From Desulfurobacterium indicum (GTDB lineage Bacteria; Aquificota; Aquificia; Desulfurobacteriales; Desulfurobacteriaceae): DNA of 60,093 nt. The notes under the pieces are model-generated. The model did no database searches, was not told the DNA's origin, and saw only the letters and a list, made by a program, of their open reading frames with translations. Where the stretch lies: contig NZ_MOEN01000009.1 of assembly GCF_001968985.1 (NCBI RefSeq), positions 1 to 60,093 of the forward strand. Direction: 5' to 3'. A program made the position numbers and the translations under genes. Within the stretch, counting starts at the first letter, position 1; each line of letters begins with the position of its first letter. Positions 48,088-57,194 of the stretch are shown piece after piece.

Positions 48088-48396
48088 ATGGAAAGGCTTT
48101 CAGATTTTATAAGGAAGATTGCTCTTGTAGAAATAGGTGCCATTTCCGTAGTGAATAAGAAAGTTGAAGAGTTTGTGAGGAAACTGGAAGAGGAAGGTAA
48201 GATTGCGGAAAAAGAAGGCACTAAACTTCTTGCAGATTTGAAAAAGACTTTTGAGAATCAAAAGAAAGAGGTTGAAGAGAAGATTGAAGAGATAATTAAA
48301 AAAATGAATCTTGCCACTAAAGATGATGTTAAGCGTTTAGAGAAAGAAATTGAAGAGTTGAAAGATGAAATTTGTAAGTTGAAGGGTGATAAATAG
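48088..48396 (+). CDS. Phasin-family/coiled-coil protein
   Basis: A 102-residue protein, mostly a heptad-like coiled coil from about residue 25, rich in Lys and Glu (VEEFVRKLEEEGKIAEKEG, then KDDVKRLEKEIEELKDEI). Its form matches the phasin/PhaF-type poly(hydroxyalkanoate)-granule regulator family, but no PHA synthase is in the window. GAGGAGG before ATG. Its stop codon shares one base with the GTG of the following UbiB-like gene, so the two are coupled. Confidence 0.68.
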   Translation: MERLSDFIRKIALVEIGAISVVNKKVEEFVRKLEEEGKIAEKEGTKLLADLKKTFENQKKEVEEKIEEIIKKMNLATKDDVKRLEKEIEELKDEICKLKGDK

Positions 48397-49925
48397 TGAT
48401 TTCTATAAAAGAGAGAAACAGAAGGGTAAAGGATGTAACAGGTGCTCTGTTCTTTTGTAGTTATGAGTATTTGAAGGCCAAGGTTCCCGGTTCTTTTTTA
48501 CGTCTTGGTAAATTGATATTTCGCAGGTGGAAATTTTTGCTTGATTATCCTCCTCCTGTTCGTTTAAGGATTGCTCTTGAGACTTTAGGGCCCACCTATA
48601 TAAAGATAGGGCAGATGCTTTCTACGAGAGTTGATGTTTTCCCTGAGGAATACATAAAAGAACTTGAGAAGCTTCAGGATAATGTTCCTCCCGTTCCTCT
48701 TGATGATATTTTAAAAGTTCTCGGTAATATGAAAGAGGCTTTTATTGAATTTTCTGAAAAGCCTATAGGTTCCGGATCCATAGCCCAGGTTCATACTGCT
48801 GTTCTTAAAGATGGGAAAAAAGTTGCCGTAAAAGTAATAAAGCCTGGTGTTGAAGGTCAAATAAAAAAGGATGTTGCTATTCTTAAACTTCTGGTAAAAA
48901 AATTATCGAGATTTGTGAAGCCTTTAAGAGATTATCGAATTCCTTCAATTATTGAGGAATTTGAGAGGGTGTTGCTTGATGAGTTTGATCTTACAAAAGA
49001 GGCTTCTTATATGGAAATGTTTAGAAAATTTGCAGAAGAAAAGGAGCCGAGGCTTGTTGTTCCTGCAGTTTACTGGGAATACACCAACAGGAATGTTTTG
49101 GTTTCCGAGTTTATAAATGGAACGAAACTTACTGATCTTAAAAACCTGGAAAAATTTGATAGAAGAAAGCTTGCCAAAGATTTCGTGATTCTTGTAAATA
49201 GGCAGATTTTTGAACTTTCTGTTTTTCACGGGGATCTTCATCCAGGAAATATTTTTGTCCTTGATGATGGAAGGCTTGCTTTTGTTGATTTTGGAATTAT
49301 TGGAAGGCTTTCACCGGATACATTTTCAGCGTTTTTTATGTTTTCGTATGCCGTTATGAAAAAAGATGTTGATATGATAGTCGAGGCTTTGAAAAAAGTT
49401 GGAGCGGTTGGCGATAATGTTAATGAACAGCTTTTAAAAAGGGAACTTCTTATTTTTCTTGATAAATATTACAACAGACCTCTTTCAAAAATAGATGCTG
49501 AAAAATTTTTTTACGAGGAACTTGCAATAACAAGGCAGTTCAATGTTGTTCTTCCAGAAGAGTTACTGGTTTTATTAAAGACGGTGACGCACACAGAATC
49601 CGTTGCAAGAATAATCTGTCCGGACTTTACGCTTCCTCCCGTCCTTCAACCTTACTTAAAGAAATTGATACCAAAATTTATGCTGGAGGATTTCCGTCGC
49701 AGAACAATGAGGGCAGCCGCAGCTTATGCGTCTTTAATAGAGAATCTTCCAGAACTTCTGGAAAAAAACTTGAAAAAAAATAGAAACGAAAAGAGGGAAA
49801 TTCCTGTTCTGGAATCCTCATTTATTCTGGGATTTAGTATCATTCTTGCTACAAAACCCATAATGGTGCCGGTTTATCTTTTGCTTGCTGCTCTTTATCC
49901 GTTTTTGAAGGGAGGAAACGATTAA
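48396..49925 (+). CDS. UbiB/ADCK-family atypical kinase
   Basis: A 509-residue ABC1/AarF-type kinase, the family of UbiB/COQ8 that supports quinone synthesis. Features: LETLGPTYIKIGQMLSTRVD (KxGQ motif), the alanine-rich GSGSIAQVHTAVLKDGKKVAVKV loop and ATP-Lys, FHGDLHPGNIFV with the catalytic Asp, FVDFGIIGRL, and C-terminal membrane helices (about 470-505). GTG start at 48396. Quinone synthesis is the obvious role, as Aquificota use demethylmenaquinone-type quinones. Confidence 0.94.
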   Translation: MISIKERNRRVKDVTGALFFCSYEYLKAKVPGSFLRLGKLIFRRWKFLLDYPPPVRLRIALETLGPTYIKIGQMLSTRVDVFPEEYIKELEKLQDNVPPVPLDDILKVLGNMKEAFIEFSEKPIGSGSIAQVHTAVLKDGKKVAVKVIKPGVEGQIKKDVAILKLLVKKLSRFVKPLRDYRIPSIIEEFERVLLDEFDLTKEASYMEMFRKFAEEKEPRLVVPAVYWEYTNRNVLVSEFINGTKLTDLKNLEKFDRRKLAKDFVILVNRQIFELSVFHGDLHPGNIFVLDDGRLAFVDFGIIGRLSPDTFSAFFMFSYAVMKKDVDMIVEALKKVGAVGDNVNEQLLKRELLIFLDKYYNRPLSKIDAEKFFYEELAITRQFNVVLPEELLVLLKTVTHTESVARIICPDFTLPPVLQPYLKKLIPKFMLEDFRRRTMRAAAAYASLIENLPELLEKNLKKNRNEKREIPVLESSFILGFSIILATKPIMVPVYLLLAALYPFLKGGND

Positions 49926-50483
49926 ATGAGTGTTTATGTTTCTCTGATTCACTATCCTGTTTACAACAAGGAGAAAAAAGTTGTTGCTACATCTATTACT
50001 ACACTTGATATTCACGATATTGCCAGATCTTCACGAACTTATGGAGTTAAAGGCTATTACATCGTTCAACCTATAGAGAATCATTTGTGGCTTGCCAATA
50101 AGTTGCTTTCTTTCTGGCAGGGGGGACACGGAAGAGAATATAATCCGAAAAGATGGGAAGCATTAAAACTTGTTAAGGCTGTTCCTTATATAGAAGATGC
50201 GATTTCAGATATTGAAAAAAAAGAAGGTAAAAAGCCTAAAATTGTTTCGACTTCGGCTAAAAGATATGAACATACAGTTTCTTTTGATTTTTTAAGGAGA
50301 GAAATAACTAAAAATGAGCATCCTTATTTGATATGTTTTGGCACAGGTTGGGGGTTGACGGAAGAGTTTATCCATTCTTCTGATTATATTCTTGAACCTA
50401 TATGTGGTCCTACCGATTATAATCATCTTTCTGTTCGTTCCGCTGCCTCCATAGTTCTGGACAGGTTACTCGGTTTGCGATAA
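49926..50483 (+). CDS. SPOUT-type RNA methyltransferase domain protein
   Basis: A 185-residue protein of the SPOUT alpha/beta-knot family PF09936. It opens with the motif SVYVSLIHYPVYNKEKKV and TSITTLDIHDIARSSRTYGV, has the later knot with LICFGTGWGLTEE and FIHSSDYILEPICGP, and ends YNHLSVRSAASIVLDRLLG, the typical SAM-binding segment. Its target RNA is not known. The ATG follows the ubiB-like stop codon directly. Its 3' end contains the promoter-like sequence for the liv operon. Confidence 0.86.
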   Translation: MSVYVSLIHYPVYNKEKKVVATSITTLDIHDIARSSRTYGVKGYYIVQPIENHLWLANKLLSFWQGGHGREYNPKRWEALKLVKAVPYIEDAISDIEKKEGKKPKIVSTSAKRYEHTVSFDFLRREITKNEHPYLICFGTGWGLTEEFIHSSDYILEPICGPTDYNHLSVRSAASIVLDRLLGLR

Positions 50484-50486
50484 AAT
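50458..50486 (+). promoter_or_regulatory. Promoter of the liv operon
   Basis: TGGACA (one mismatch to TTGACA), 17 bases, then TAAAAT, 42 bases upstream of the livJ-like ATG and partly inside the end of the methyltransferase gene. Confidence 0.6.
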
Positions 50487-50527
50487 ACAGGATTAAATTC
50501 AGTATCCTGGAAAGGGAGGTAGAAGGA

Positions 50528-51643
50528 ATGAAGAGAGTATTAAGTTTCTTTTCCGTGGCTCTTTTTGCGTTGATGGCTATTTTTGCGCCTGCACACGCGG
50601 AAGATGTTATCAAGATAGGTGTGGCCGGTCCTCACACCGGAGATCTGGCACCGTTTGGGGTTCCGACTGTCCATGCTGTCAAAATAGTTGCTGAAAAATA
50701 TAATGCTAAAGGTGGCCTTCTTGGCAAAAAGATTGAAGTTATTGTTCTTGATGATCAATGCAAGCCAGAAATAGCGACAAACGTTGCTACAAACCTTGTA
50801 ACACAGGGAGTTGTTGGAGTTATCGGTCATATTTGTAGTGGTGCTACAAAAGCAGCGCTTCCTATTTACAAGCAAGCCAGAATTCCTGTTATTTCTCCGT
50901 CTGCAACAAACCCATCTCTTACAAAACTTGGTGCTCCTGTTTTCTTTAGAACTATTGCACCAGATAATGCTCAGGCTAAGCTTGATGCTGATTTTATTAT
51001 CAATAAACTTCACGCTAAAAGAGTGGCAATTATTCACGACAAAGAGGATTACGGAAAAGGTCTTGCAACTTATGTTAAGGATTACATAGAAAAGAGCGGA
51101 AAGGCAAAGGTAGTCCTTTTTGCTGGTGTTACAAGAGGTGCAATGGATTATTCTGCTATTGTTCAGAGGATTAAAAGGGTTCATCCGGATGTTGTAATGT
51201 TTGGAGGCTACCATCCTGAGGCATCCAAAATCGTTATGGCTATGAGAAGAATGAGAGTTAAAGTTCCGTTTATTTCAGGTGATGGTATTAAAAACGATAA
51301 ATTTATTCAGGTTGCTGGAAAGTATGCAGAAGGTGTTTATGCATCAGGTCCTAAAGATATTTCAGGAAATCCCCTTTACAAAGTAGCTCTTGAAGAGCAT
51401 AAAAAGAAATACGGAACAGAGCCTGGAGCTTTCTACTTCAACGGATATGCGGCTGCTCAGGCACTTTTCAATGCTATTCAAAAAGCAGGTTCAACAGATT
51501 TCGATAAGATAGTTAAAGTTCTTCATACGCAGTATGTTGAAACTCCACTTGGTAAAATTAAGTTTGATAAGAATGGCGAAGCTGAAGGTGTAGGTTTTGC
51601 CATTTATCAGGTTAGAAACGGAAAGTTTGTCCAGGTTCAGTAA
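50528..51643 (+). CDS. livJ: Branched-chain amino-acid ABC transporter, substrate-binding protein
   Basis: Periplasmic binding protein of the LivJ/LivK family (type I fold), 371 residues. Sec signal peptide of about 24 residues ending FAPAHA, then IKIGVAGPHTGDLAPFGVPT, GGLLGKKIEVIVLDDQCKPE and VVGVIGHICSGATKAALPIYKQARIPVISPSATNP, all family hallmarks. GGGAGGT before ATG. First gene of the liv cluster; a hairpin separates it from livH. It may bind Leu/Ile/Val or other amino acids or amides; family members vary. Confidence 0.95.
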   Translation: MKRVLSFFSVALFALMAIFAPAHAEDVIKIGVAGPHTGDLAPFGVPTVHAVKIVAEKYNAKGGLLGKKIEVIVLDDQCKPEIATNVATNLVTQGVVGVIGHICSGATKAALPIYKQARIPVISPSATNPSLTKLGAPVFFRTIAPDNAQAKLDADFIINKLHAKRVAIIHDKEDYGKGLATYVKDYIEKSGKAKVVLFAGVTRGAMDYSAIVQRIKRVHPDVVMFGGYHPEASKIVMAMRRMRVKVPFISGDGIKNDKFIQVAGKYAEGVYASGPKDISGNPLYKVALEEHKKKYGTEPGAFYFNGYAAAQALFNAIQKAGSTDFDKIVKVLHTQYVETPLGKIKFDKNGEAEGVGFAIYQVRNGKFVQVQ

Positions 51644-51675
51644 TTGGTTTATAATTTATTCGTAAATTTTATAGG

Positions 51676-51706
51676 GCGGCGGGTAGCTTTTTCAGTTATC
51701 CGCCGC
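51676..51706 (+). other. Intergenic hairpin between livJ and livH
   Basis: GCGGCGGGTA and TATCCGCCGC form a 10-bp stem with one G-T pair and an 11-base loop, with no T-run following. In binding-protein operons such a hairpin usually protects the upstream mRNA from 3' decay and lowers downstream expression, giving more binding protein than permease. Confidence 0.6.
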
Positions 51707-51731
51707 TATTCTATGAGTAGAGGTGTGTGAG

Positions 51732-52643
51732 ATGATTGATTGGGGATACTTTACAGACCTCTTCGTTAGTGGCCTGACAAAGGGAAGTATCTATGCCCTT
51801 ATAGCTCTTGGTTACACCATGGTTTACGGTATTATCCAGTTGATTAATTTTGCACATGGCGAAATTTATATGATAGGTGCTTTTACTGCACTTATATTTG
51901 CCGTTCTGCTCGGGAAATTTGGTTTGAGCACGGGATTTATTTTTCTCATAGTTACTGTGATAGCGGTGATTTATGCTTCGGCTTATGGTTACACTGTTGA
52001 GAAAATAGCTTACAAACCTTTAAGGAACGCTCCGAGGCTTTCGCCTCTTATCAGTGCTATCGGTATGTCTCTCTTTTTACAGAACTATGTTATGCTTGCA
52101 CAGACACCGGATTTCGTTCCGTTTCCAGATCTTATTCCCCATATAGGTATTCTTGATAAAATAAGCGATTATATAGACCCTGTAGGTTTGATAATAATCA
52201 TTGTTACCTTCATTGTTATGATTGCTCTCCATTTCTTTATTAAGAAGACAAAAATAGGAAAAGCCATGAGAGCAACTGCTCAGAATAAAACGATGGCGAT
52301 GCTCTGTGGTGTTGATGTTGATAAAACAATTTCCATGACGTTTATTATAGGTTCAGCTCTTGCTGCGATAGGTGGTGTTTTAATCGGTTCTTATGTAGGC
52401 CAGATAAACTTTTTCATAGGTTTTATGGCTGGACTTAAAGCATTTACCGCTGCTGTTTTAGGTGGAATTGGAAGTATTCCAGGTGCGGCTCTTGGAGGAA
52501 TTATCTTAGGTTTAACAGAAAGTTTTGGTGCGGGATATATATCAAGTGATTATCAGGATGTTTTTGCGTTTATTCTTCTTGTCTTGATCCTTATTTTCCG
52601 CCCTGCAGGCATTCTTGGCAAAACTGATACCGAAAAAGTTTAA
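51732..52643 (+). CDS. livH: Branched-chain amino-acid ABC permease LivH
   Basis: 303-residue inner-membrane permease with about eight helices. Motifs: GSIYALIALGYTMVYGI at the start, NFAHGEIYMIGAF, then the EAA-type coupling segment (GKAMRATAQNKTMAMLCGVDVDK). I chose ATG 51732 with AGAGG upstream over GTG 51723. It pairs with LivM. Confidence 0.95.
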   Translation: MIDWGYFTDLFVSGLTKGSIYALIALGYTMVYGIIQLINFAHGEIYMIGAFTALIFAVLLGKFGLSTGFIFLIVTVIAVIYASAYGYTVEKIAYKPLRNAPRLSPLISAIGMSLFLQNYVMLAQTPDFVPFPDLIPHIGILDKISDYIDPVGLIIIIVTFIVMIALHFFIKKTKIGKAMRATAQNKTMAMLCGVDVDKTISMTFIIGSALAAIGGVLIGSYVGQINFFIGFMAGLKAFTAAVLGGIGSIPGAALGGIILGLTESFGAGYISSDYQDVFAFILLVLILIFRPAGILGKTDTEKV

Positions 52644-52657
52644 GCAGGTGGTAGGAG

Positions 52658-53872
52658 ATGAAAGGAGTTATAGAAGAGACAAAAAAGTCGCTAGTAGCAG
52701 CTCTCTGGTTTGTGTTTTTAACATTTCCAATAATGGTAATGAAGGTGGATACTGCCGATAATAAGATAATCTTTCGGTGGAAAAACATCTTATATGTTGC
52801 GATTGCAGCTTTTATTCTTTCTTATCTATGGAGATACTTTCTGGAAAGAAAAGAAAGAAAAGGAAGTAGTGATGAAGATTCAATAATTTACAAGGTTCTC
52901 TCTAATCCCAAGTATAGCAGGCCCTTCTATGCGGCTGTTTTACCTTTTGCTATTGCTTTCCCTTGGCTTTTTTCAACGTATCAAACAAACATAATGGCAA
53001 CTGCACTGATATATGTTATGCTGGGACTCGGACTTAATATAGTTGTAGGGCTTGCAGGTCTTCTTGATCTTGGATATGTGGCTTTTTATGCCGTAGGTGC
53101 TTATGCTTACGCACTGCTGAATTACCATTTTGGGCTTAATTTCTGGGAAGTTCTACCTATTGCCGGTATTCTTGCAGCATTTGCCGGTATTCTTTTAGGT
53201 TTTCCGGTTTTAAGACTTCGTGGTGATTATCTTGCCATAGTCACTTTGGGATTTGGCGAAATTATCAGAATAGTTCTTGAAAACTGGGATAGTGTTACTT
53301 TCGGTCCAAGTGGTATTTCCGGTGTTCCAAGGCCACCTCTCTTTGGCATTAAGATGAATGTGAATCAATCTCTTATTTATATTTATTACATAACTCTGGC
53401 GTTTGTTATTTTCACAATTTTTGTTGTTAACAGATTACAAAATTCCAGACTTGGCCGTGCCTGGTTAGCGTTGAAAGAAGATGATATAGCCTGTCAGGCA
53501 ATGGGAATAGATAGAGTTACTGCAAAACTTACAGCTTTTGCTCTTGGCGCGACCTGGGCTGGATTTGCCGGTGTGATTTTTGCGGCAAAAACAACTTATG
53601 TCAGCCCAGCAAGTTTTACGTTCTTTGAATCTGTTGTTATCCTTTCCATTGTTGTTCTCGGTGGTATGGGTTCTATCGTTGGTGTTATTCTTGCAGCACT
53701 TGTTATGATCCTTCTTCCAGAATATTTGAGGGCGTTTTCTGATTATAGAATGTTGATTTTTGCACTTGCGCTGGTTCTGGTAATGGTGTTTAAACCGGAG
53801 GGTTTGATTCCGTTTAGAGGTGGTAGATTCGTTTACAAGAAAAAAGAGTCGGCTGAGGGTGGCAATGAGTGA
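52658..53872 (+). CDS. livM: Branched-chain amino-acid ABC permease LivM
   Basis: 404-residue permease with a ~95-residue N-terminal extension (two membrane helices), matching the DUF3382-type extension of LivM, then the core with YVMLGLGLNIVVGLAGLLDLGYVAFYAVGAY and the coupling segment GRAWLALKEDDIACQAMGID. GGTAGGAG before ATG. Overlaps livG by 8 bases. Confidence 0.95.
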   Translation: MKGVIEETKKSLVAALWFVFLTFPIMVMKVDTADNKIIFRWKNILYVAIAAFILSYLWRYFLERKERKGSSDEDSIIYKVLSNPKYSRPFYAAVLPFAIAFPWLFSTYQTNIMATALIYVMLGLGLNIVVGLAGLLDLGYVAFYAVGAYAYALLNYHFGLNFWEVLPIAGILAAFAGILLGFPVLRLRGDYLAIVTLGFGEIIRIVLENWDSVTFGPSGISGVPRPPLFGIKMNVNQSLIYIYYITLAFVIFTIFVVNRLQNSRLGRAWLALKEDDIACQAMGIDRVTAKLTAFALGATWAGFAGVIFAAKTTYVSPASFTFFESVVILSIVVLGGMGSIVGVILAALVMILLPEYLRAFSDYRMLIFALALVLVMVFKPEGLIPFRGGRFVYKKKESAEGGNE

Positions 53873-54656
53873 GCCTATTCTTGATGTTAGAAATCTTACG
53901 ATGCAATTTGGAGGACTTAAAGCAGTAGATAATGTAAGTTTGCAGGTTTATCCGGAGCAGATAGTTGCTCTTATAGGACCAAACGGTGCTGGAAAGACTA
54001 CGTTTTTTAACTGTGTTACGGGTATTTATAAACCTACTGCCGGTGATATCTATTTGAGAACGAAAGATGGAAAAAAGGTAAGAATAAATGGTATGAAGCC
54101 AAATAAAATTACAGAGCTGGGACTTGCAAGAACGTTTCAGAACATACGTCTTTTTCCTAATATGACTGCACTTGAAAATGTTATGGTTGGAAGGCATTGT
54201 AGGACAAAATCCTGGATATTGGGAGCAATCTTTAAAGGGCCAAGAACAAGGAAAGAAGAAGAGGAAACAATAGAGAAAAGTTATGAGCTTCTTAAACTTG
54301 TTGGACTTGAAAAGTATGTTAATGAGCTTGCAAAAAATCTTCCTTATGGTGCTCAGAGACGTCTTGAGATTGCAAGGGCGCTTGCTACAGAACCGTCTGT
54401 TCTCTTGCTTGATGAGCCTGCTGCTGGTATGAATCCTAAGGAGACAACCGAGCTTATGGATTTAATATATCACATTAGAGATAACGAAAATATCTCTATC
54501 CTGCTGATAGAACATGATATGAAACTTGTCATGAATATTTCAGAGAAAGTTTATGTCATGGAATACGGAAAGCTCCTTGCCGAAGGAACACCTGAAGAGA
54601 TAAGGCATAATCCAGCGGTTATAAAAGCTTACCTTGGAGAGGAACACAATGCTTGA
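53865..54656 (+). CDS. livG: Branched-chain amino-acid ABC ATPase LivG
   Basis: ATPase with Walker A GPNGAGKTT, Q-loop RTFQNIRLF, signature LPYGAQRRLEIARAL (LivG-type variant of the LSGGQ region), Walker B LLLDEPAAGMNP and switch IEHDMKLVM. 263 residues from ATG 53865, which overlaps the livM stop (ATGAGTGA); a further-upstream start is unnecessary. C-terminal extension typical of LivG. Confidence 0.96.
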   Translation: MSEPILDVRNLTMQFGGLKAVDNVSLQVYPEQIVALIGPNGAGKTTFFNCVTGIYKPTAGDIYLRTKDGKKVRINGMKPNKITELGLARTFQNIRLFPNMTALENVMVGRHCRTKSWILGAIFKGPRTRKEEEETIEKSYELLKLVGLEKYVNELAKNLPYGAQRRLEIARALATEPSVLLLDEPAAGMNPKETTELMDLIYHIRDNENISILLIEHDMKLVMNISEKVYVMEYGKLLAEGTPEEIRHNPAVIKAYLGEEHNA

Positions 54657-55356
54657 GGTTAGAAATATAAATACATTTTACGGTAATATACAGGCTCTTC
54701 ATAATGTTTCTTTAAAGGTTAACGAAGGAGAAATTGTAACGCTTATCGGAGCTAACGGTGCAGGTAAAACAACCACGCTTATGTCTATATGTGGTGTTGT
54801 TCCTCCCCGGTCGGGAGAGATAATTTTTAACAGCGAGCCGATTCACAGGCTTCCTCCTCATAAGATAGTAGCAAAAGGAATAGTGCAGGTTCCCGAAGGA
54901 CGTATGATTTTTCCTGAACTTACAGTAATGGAAAACCTTGATATGGGTGCCTATCTGAGGAAGGATAAAGAAGGAATTAAGAAAGATTTAGAGTATATTT
55001 TCGAACTTTTCCCGAGATTGGCAGAGAGGAAGAATCAACTTGGCGGTACACTTTCTGGTGGAGAACAGCAGATGTTGGCTATTTCACGAGCATTGATGGC
55101 AAGGCCCAAACTGTTGTTGCTTGATGAGCCTAGCCTTGGCCTTGCCCCTTTGATTATAAAACAGATTTTTGAAATCATAGTTAAAATCAACAGAGAGCAT
55201 AAAACTACGATTCTTCTTGTTGAGCAGAATGCTCATCAGGCTCTTAGAATTGCCGATAGGGCTTATGTTATGGAAAGCGGCAGAATAACGATGGAAGATA
55301 AAGCAGAAAATCTTCTCAACAATGAGAAAGTTAAAAAAGCATACCTTGGTCTTTGA
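54649..55356 (+). CDS. livF: Branched-chain amino-acid ABC ATPase LivF
   Basis: 235-residue ATPase: Walker A GANGAGKTT, QVPEGRMIFPELTVMENL (the LivF Q-loop region), signature LSGGEQQMLAISRAL, Walker B LLLDEPSLGLAP and switch VEQNAHQAL. ATG 54649 overlaps the livG stop by 8 bases. Last gene of the liv operon; followed by a small hairpin. Confidence 0.96.
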   Translation: MLEVRNINTFYGNIQALHNVSLKVNEGEIVTLIGANGAGKTTTLMSICGVVPPRSGEIIFNSEPIHRLPPHKIVAKGIVQVPEGRMIFPELTVMENLDMGAYLRKDKEGIKKDLEYIFELFPRLAERKNQLGGTLSGGEQQMLAISRALMARPKLLLLDEPSLGLAPLIIKQIFEIIVKINREHKTTILLVEQNAHQALRIADRAYVMESGRITMEDKAENLLNNEKVKKAYLGL

Positions 55357-55361
55357 TTTTT

Positions 55362-55385
55362 TCCACCCTTGTGGTGGATTTCCCC
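55362..55385 (+). terminator. Weak terminator-like hairpin after livF
   Basis: A 6-bp stem, TCCACC and GGTGGA with a 5-base loop, preceded by a run of six T (55357-55362) and followed by TTTCCCC; starts six bases after the stop codon. Weak T-run, so moderate. Confidence 0.4.
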
Positions 55386-55429
55386 TTGAAATTTCCTCTT
55401 AAAATCTTATCTTTGCCTCTGGCGTAATT

Positions 55430-55457
55430 TTGAAATTAAGTTTCTTTGTTTTACAAT
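55430..55457 (+). promoter_or_regulatory. Promoter of the NitT/TauT-type transporter genes
   Basis: TTGAAA, 16 bases, TACAAT, 35 bases upstream of the GTG start of the permease gene. Confidence 0.55.
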
Positions 55458-55492
55458 AAGCCTGGCCATTTATAGAGGGGCTGGAGGCAACA

Positions 55493-57190
55493 GTGAGAAA
55501 ATTACTCAAAATATCCTTTAATAAAAAAGATTTCAGGTTTGTTATAGGAATTATCATCATACTTGCTTTTCTTTATTTTGCGCTTTTGCTTGCCCGTAAA
55601 GGTGGTAGTTCGGGAGAAACCTTAACTATATCTTTGTCACCATCAGCTCTTTTTAAATATTCTTTCTTTTCCCTTTCAAGAATGGGAGCTGCGTATTTGT
55701 TGTCTTTGATATTTAGCCTTGTTTATGGATATTTTGCGGCTTACAATAAGAAAGCCGAAATGATTCTTATGCCTCTTCTTGATGTTCTTCAAAGTGTTCC
55801 TATACTTTCTTTTTTGCCTGTTACTTTGCTAGCTTTCAGCACTTTTTTGTCTCAGAATATTGCAGCAGAGCTTGCATCTGTTGTCCTTATATTTACAAGC
55901 CAGGCATGGAACATCACTTTTGCCTGGTATCAATCTCTTATAACGATTCCGAAAGATCTTGATGAAGCCAGCAGAGTATTCAGATTTAACAGGCTGTTGC
56001 GTTTAAAAACTCTGGAGCTTCCCTTTGCGGCTATTAATCTTATATGGAACAGCATGATGAGCTGGGCGGGGGGATGGTTTTTCCTCATGGCAGCGGAGAT
56101 GTTTACTGTTGGGAACAAAGACTTTCGCCTCCCGGGGCTTGGTTCTTATCTTCAAACGGCGGCAGATAAAAAAGATATACATGCAATTCTTATGGGACTT
56201 TTCGCTTTGATTCTTATTATTGTTATTCTTGATCAGCTTGTTTGGAGGCCACTTCTTGCCTGGTCTGTGAAGTTCAAAATAGAGTATGTTGAATCTGATA
56301 AAGAACCATCTTCCTGGTTTTATAACTTTCTTCAATCATCGGGTATTCTTGAAAAACTTGATGCAATGTGGCAGATGATTTCTGAAAAGATAGATATGTG
56401 GTCAATAAAGAAGTGGCCTTTTAGAGACAGATCTGAAGAGGAGAAGGAGAGTCTTTTTTCAAAAATCGTATTTTATGTTTTTGTGATTTTTGTTGTTTAT
56501 GAAGCTGTTAAAGCTGTTGGCGTTATGATGGATATTCCTTCTTATGAATGGGAAGAGATATTTAGGGCTCTTGGGGCGACAACTTTGCGAGTTTTCATAG
56601 CTTTAGTTTTGTCGCTTGTCTGGACTATTCCGGTCGGTGTTGCTATTGGAAGAAATGAAAAGCTTGCCGGATGGCTTCAGCCGCTTGTCCAGATCATAGC
56701 TTCTATTCCAGCAACTGCCCTTTTCCCGGTTTTTGTTCTCATCTTTTTGAATCTTCCAGGAGGTTTAAATGTAGCTTCTATTGTTCTAATGATGGCAGGA
56801 ACTCAGTGGTATATCTTGTTTAATGTTATAGCTGGAGCCTCTTCCATTCCTAAGGATCTGGAATATACAACGCAGCTACTTCATCTATCAAAGTGGGAAA
56901 AGTGGAAAGTTCTTATTCTTCCTGCAATTTTTCCCTATGTTGTTACAGGTGGGATAACAGCTGCCGGTGGAGCCTGGAATGCCAGTATAGTTGCCGAATA
57001 TATTAAGTTTGGTGGTAAGGTTTTGAAAATAAATGGTCTTGGAGAATTGATTGCCCTTTCAACAGCTAACGGTAACTATCCTCTTCTTTTAACATCTACT
57101 GTGGTTATGATCGTTACGGTTGTTTTGATAAACAGGTTGTTCTGGAAAAAGCTGTATGACCTTGCACACGAAAAGTTTTCAATGGAGTAA
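55493..57190 (+). CDS. Fused NitT/TauT-type ABC permease (two permease domains)
   Basis: A 565-residue membrane protein made of two BPD-type permease halves in one chain: N-half about residues 20-265 with the EAA-loop (PKDLDEASRVFRFNR), and C-half about 330-560 with the second (PKDLEYTTQLLHLSK). Each half would have five to six helices. GTG start at 55493 with GGAGG five bases upstream. Fused permeases with an ATPase carrying the AAA_assoc_C extension occur in archaea and thermophiles; substrates are unassigned (nitrate, sulfonate, bicarbonate or metal ions are possible). No binding-protein gene is adjacent. Confidence 0.88.
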   Translation: MRKLLKISFNKKDFRFVIGIIIILAFLYFALLLARKGGSSGETLTISLSPSALFKYSFFSLSRMGAAYLLSLIFSLVYGYFAAYNKKAEMILMPLLDVLQSVPILSFLPVTLLAFSTFLSQNIAAELASVVLIFTSQAWNITFAWYQSLITIPKDLDEASRVFRFNRLLRLKTLELPFAAINLIWNSMMSWAGGWFFLMAAEMFTVGNKDFRLPGLGSYLQTAADKKDIHAILMGLFALILIIVILDQLVWRPLLAWSVKFKIEYVESDKEPSSWFYNFLQSSGILEKLDAMWQMISEKIDMWSIKKWPFRDRSEEEKESLFSKIVFYVFVIFVVYEAVKAVGVMMDIPSYEWEEIFRALGATTLRVFIALVLSLVWTIPVGVAIGRNEKLAGWLQPLVQIIASIPATALFPVFVLIFLNLPGGLNVASIVLMMAGTQWYILFNVIAGASSIPKDLEYTTQLLHLSKWEKWKVLILPAIFPYVVTGGITAAGGAWNASIVAEYIKFGGKVLKINGLGELIALSTANGNYPLLLTSTVVMIVTVVLINRLFWKKLYDLAHEKFSME

Positions 57191-57194
57191 GAAT

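Noticed and set aside
50540-51214. 224-codon minus-strand frame opposite the livJ-like gene
   Set aside because: It lies wholly opposite a clearly conserved gene, is rich in Asn/Cys/Ser as expected for an antisense shadow, and has no ribosome site.
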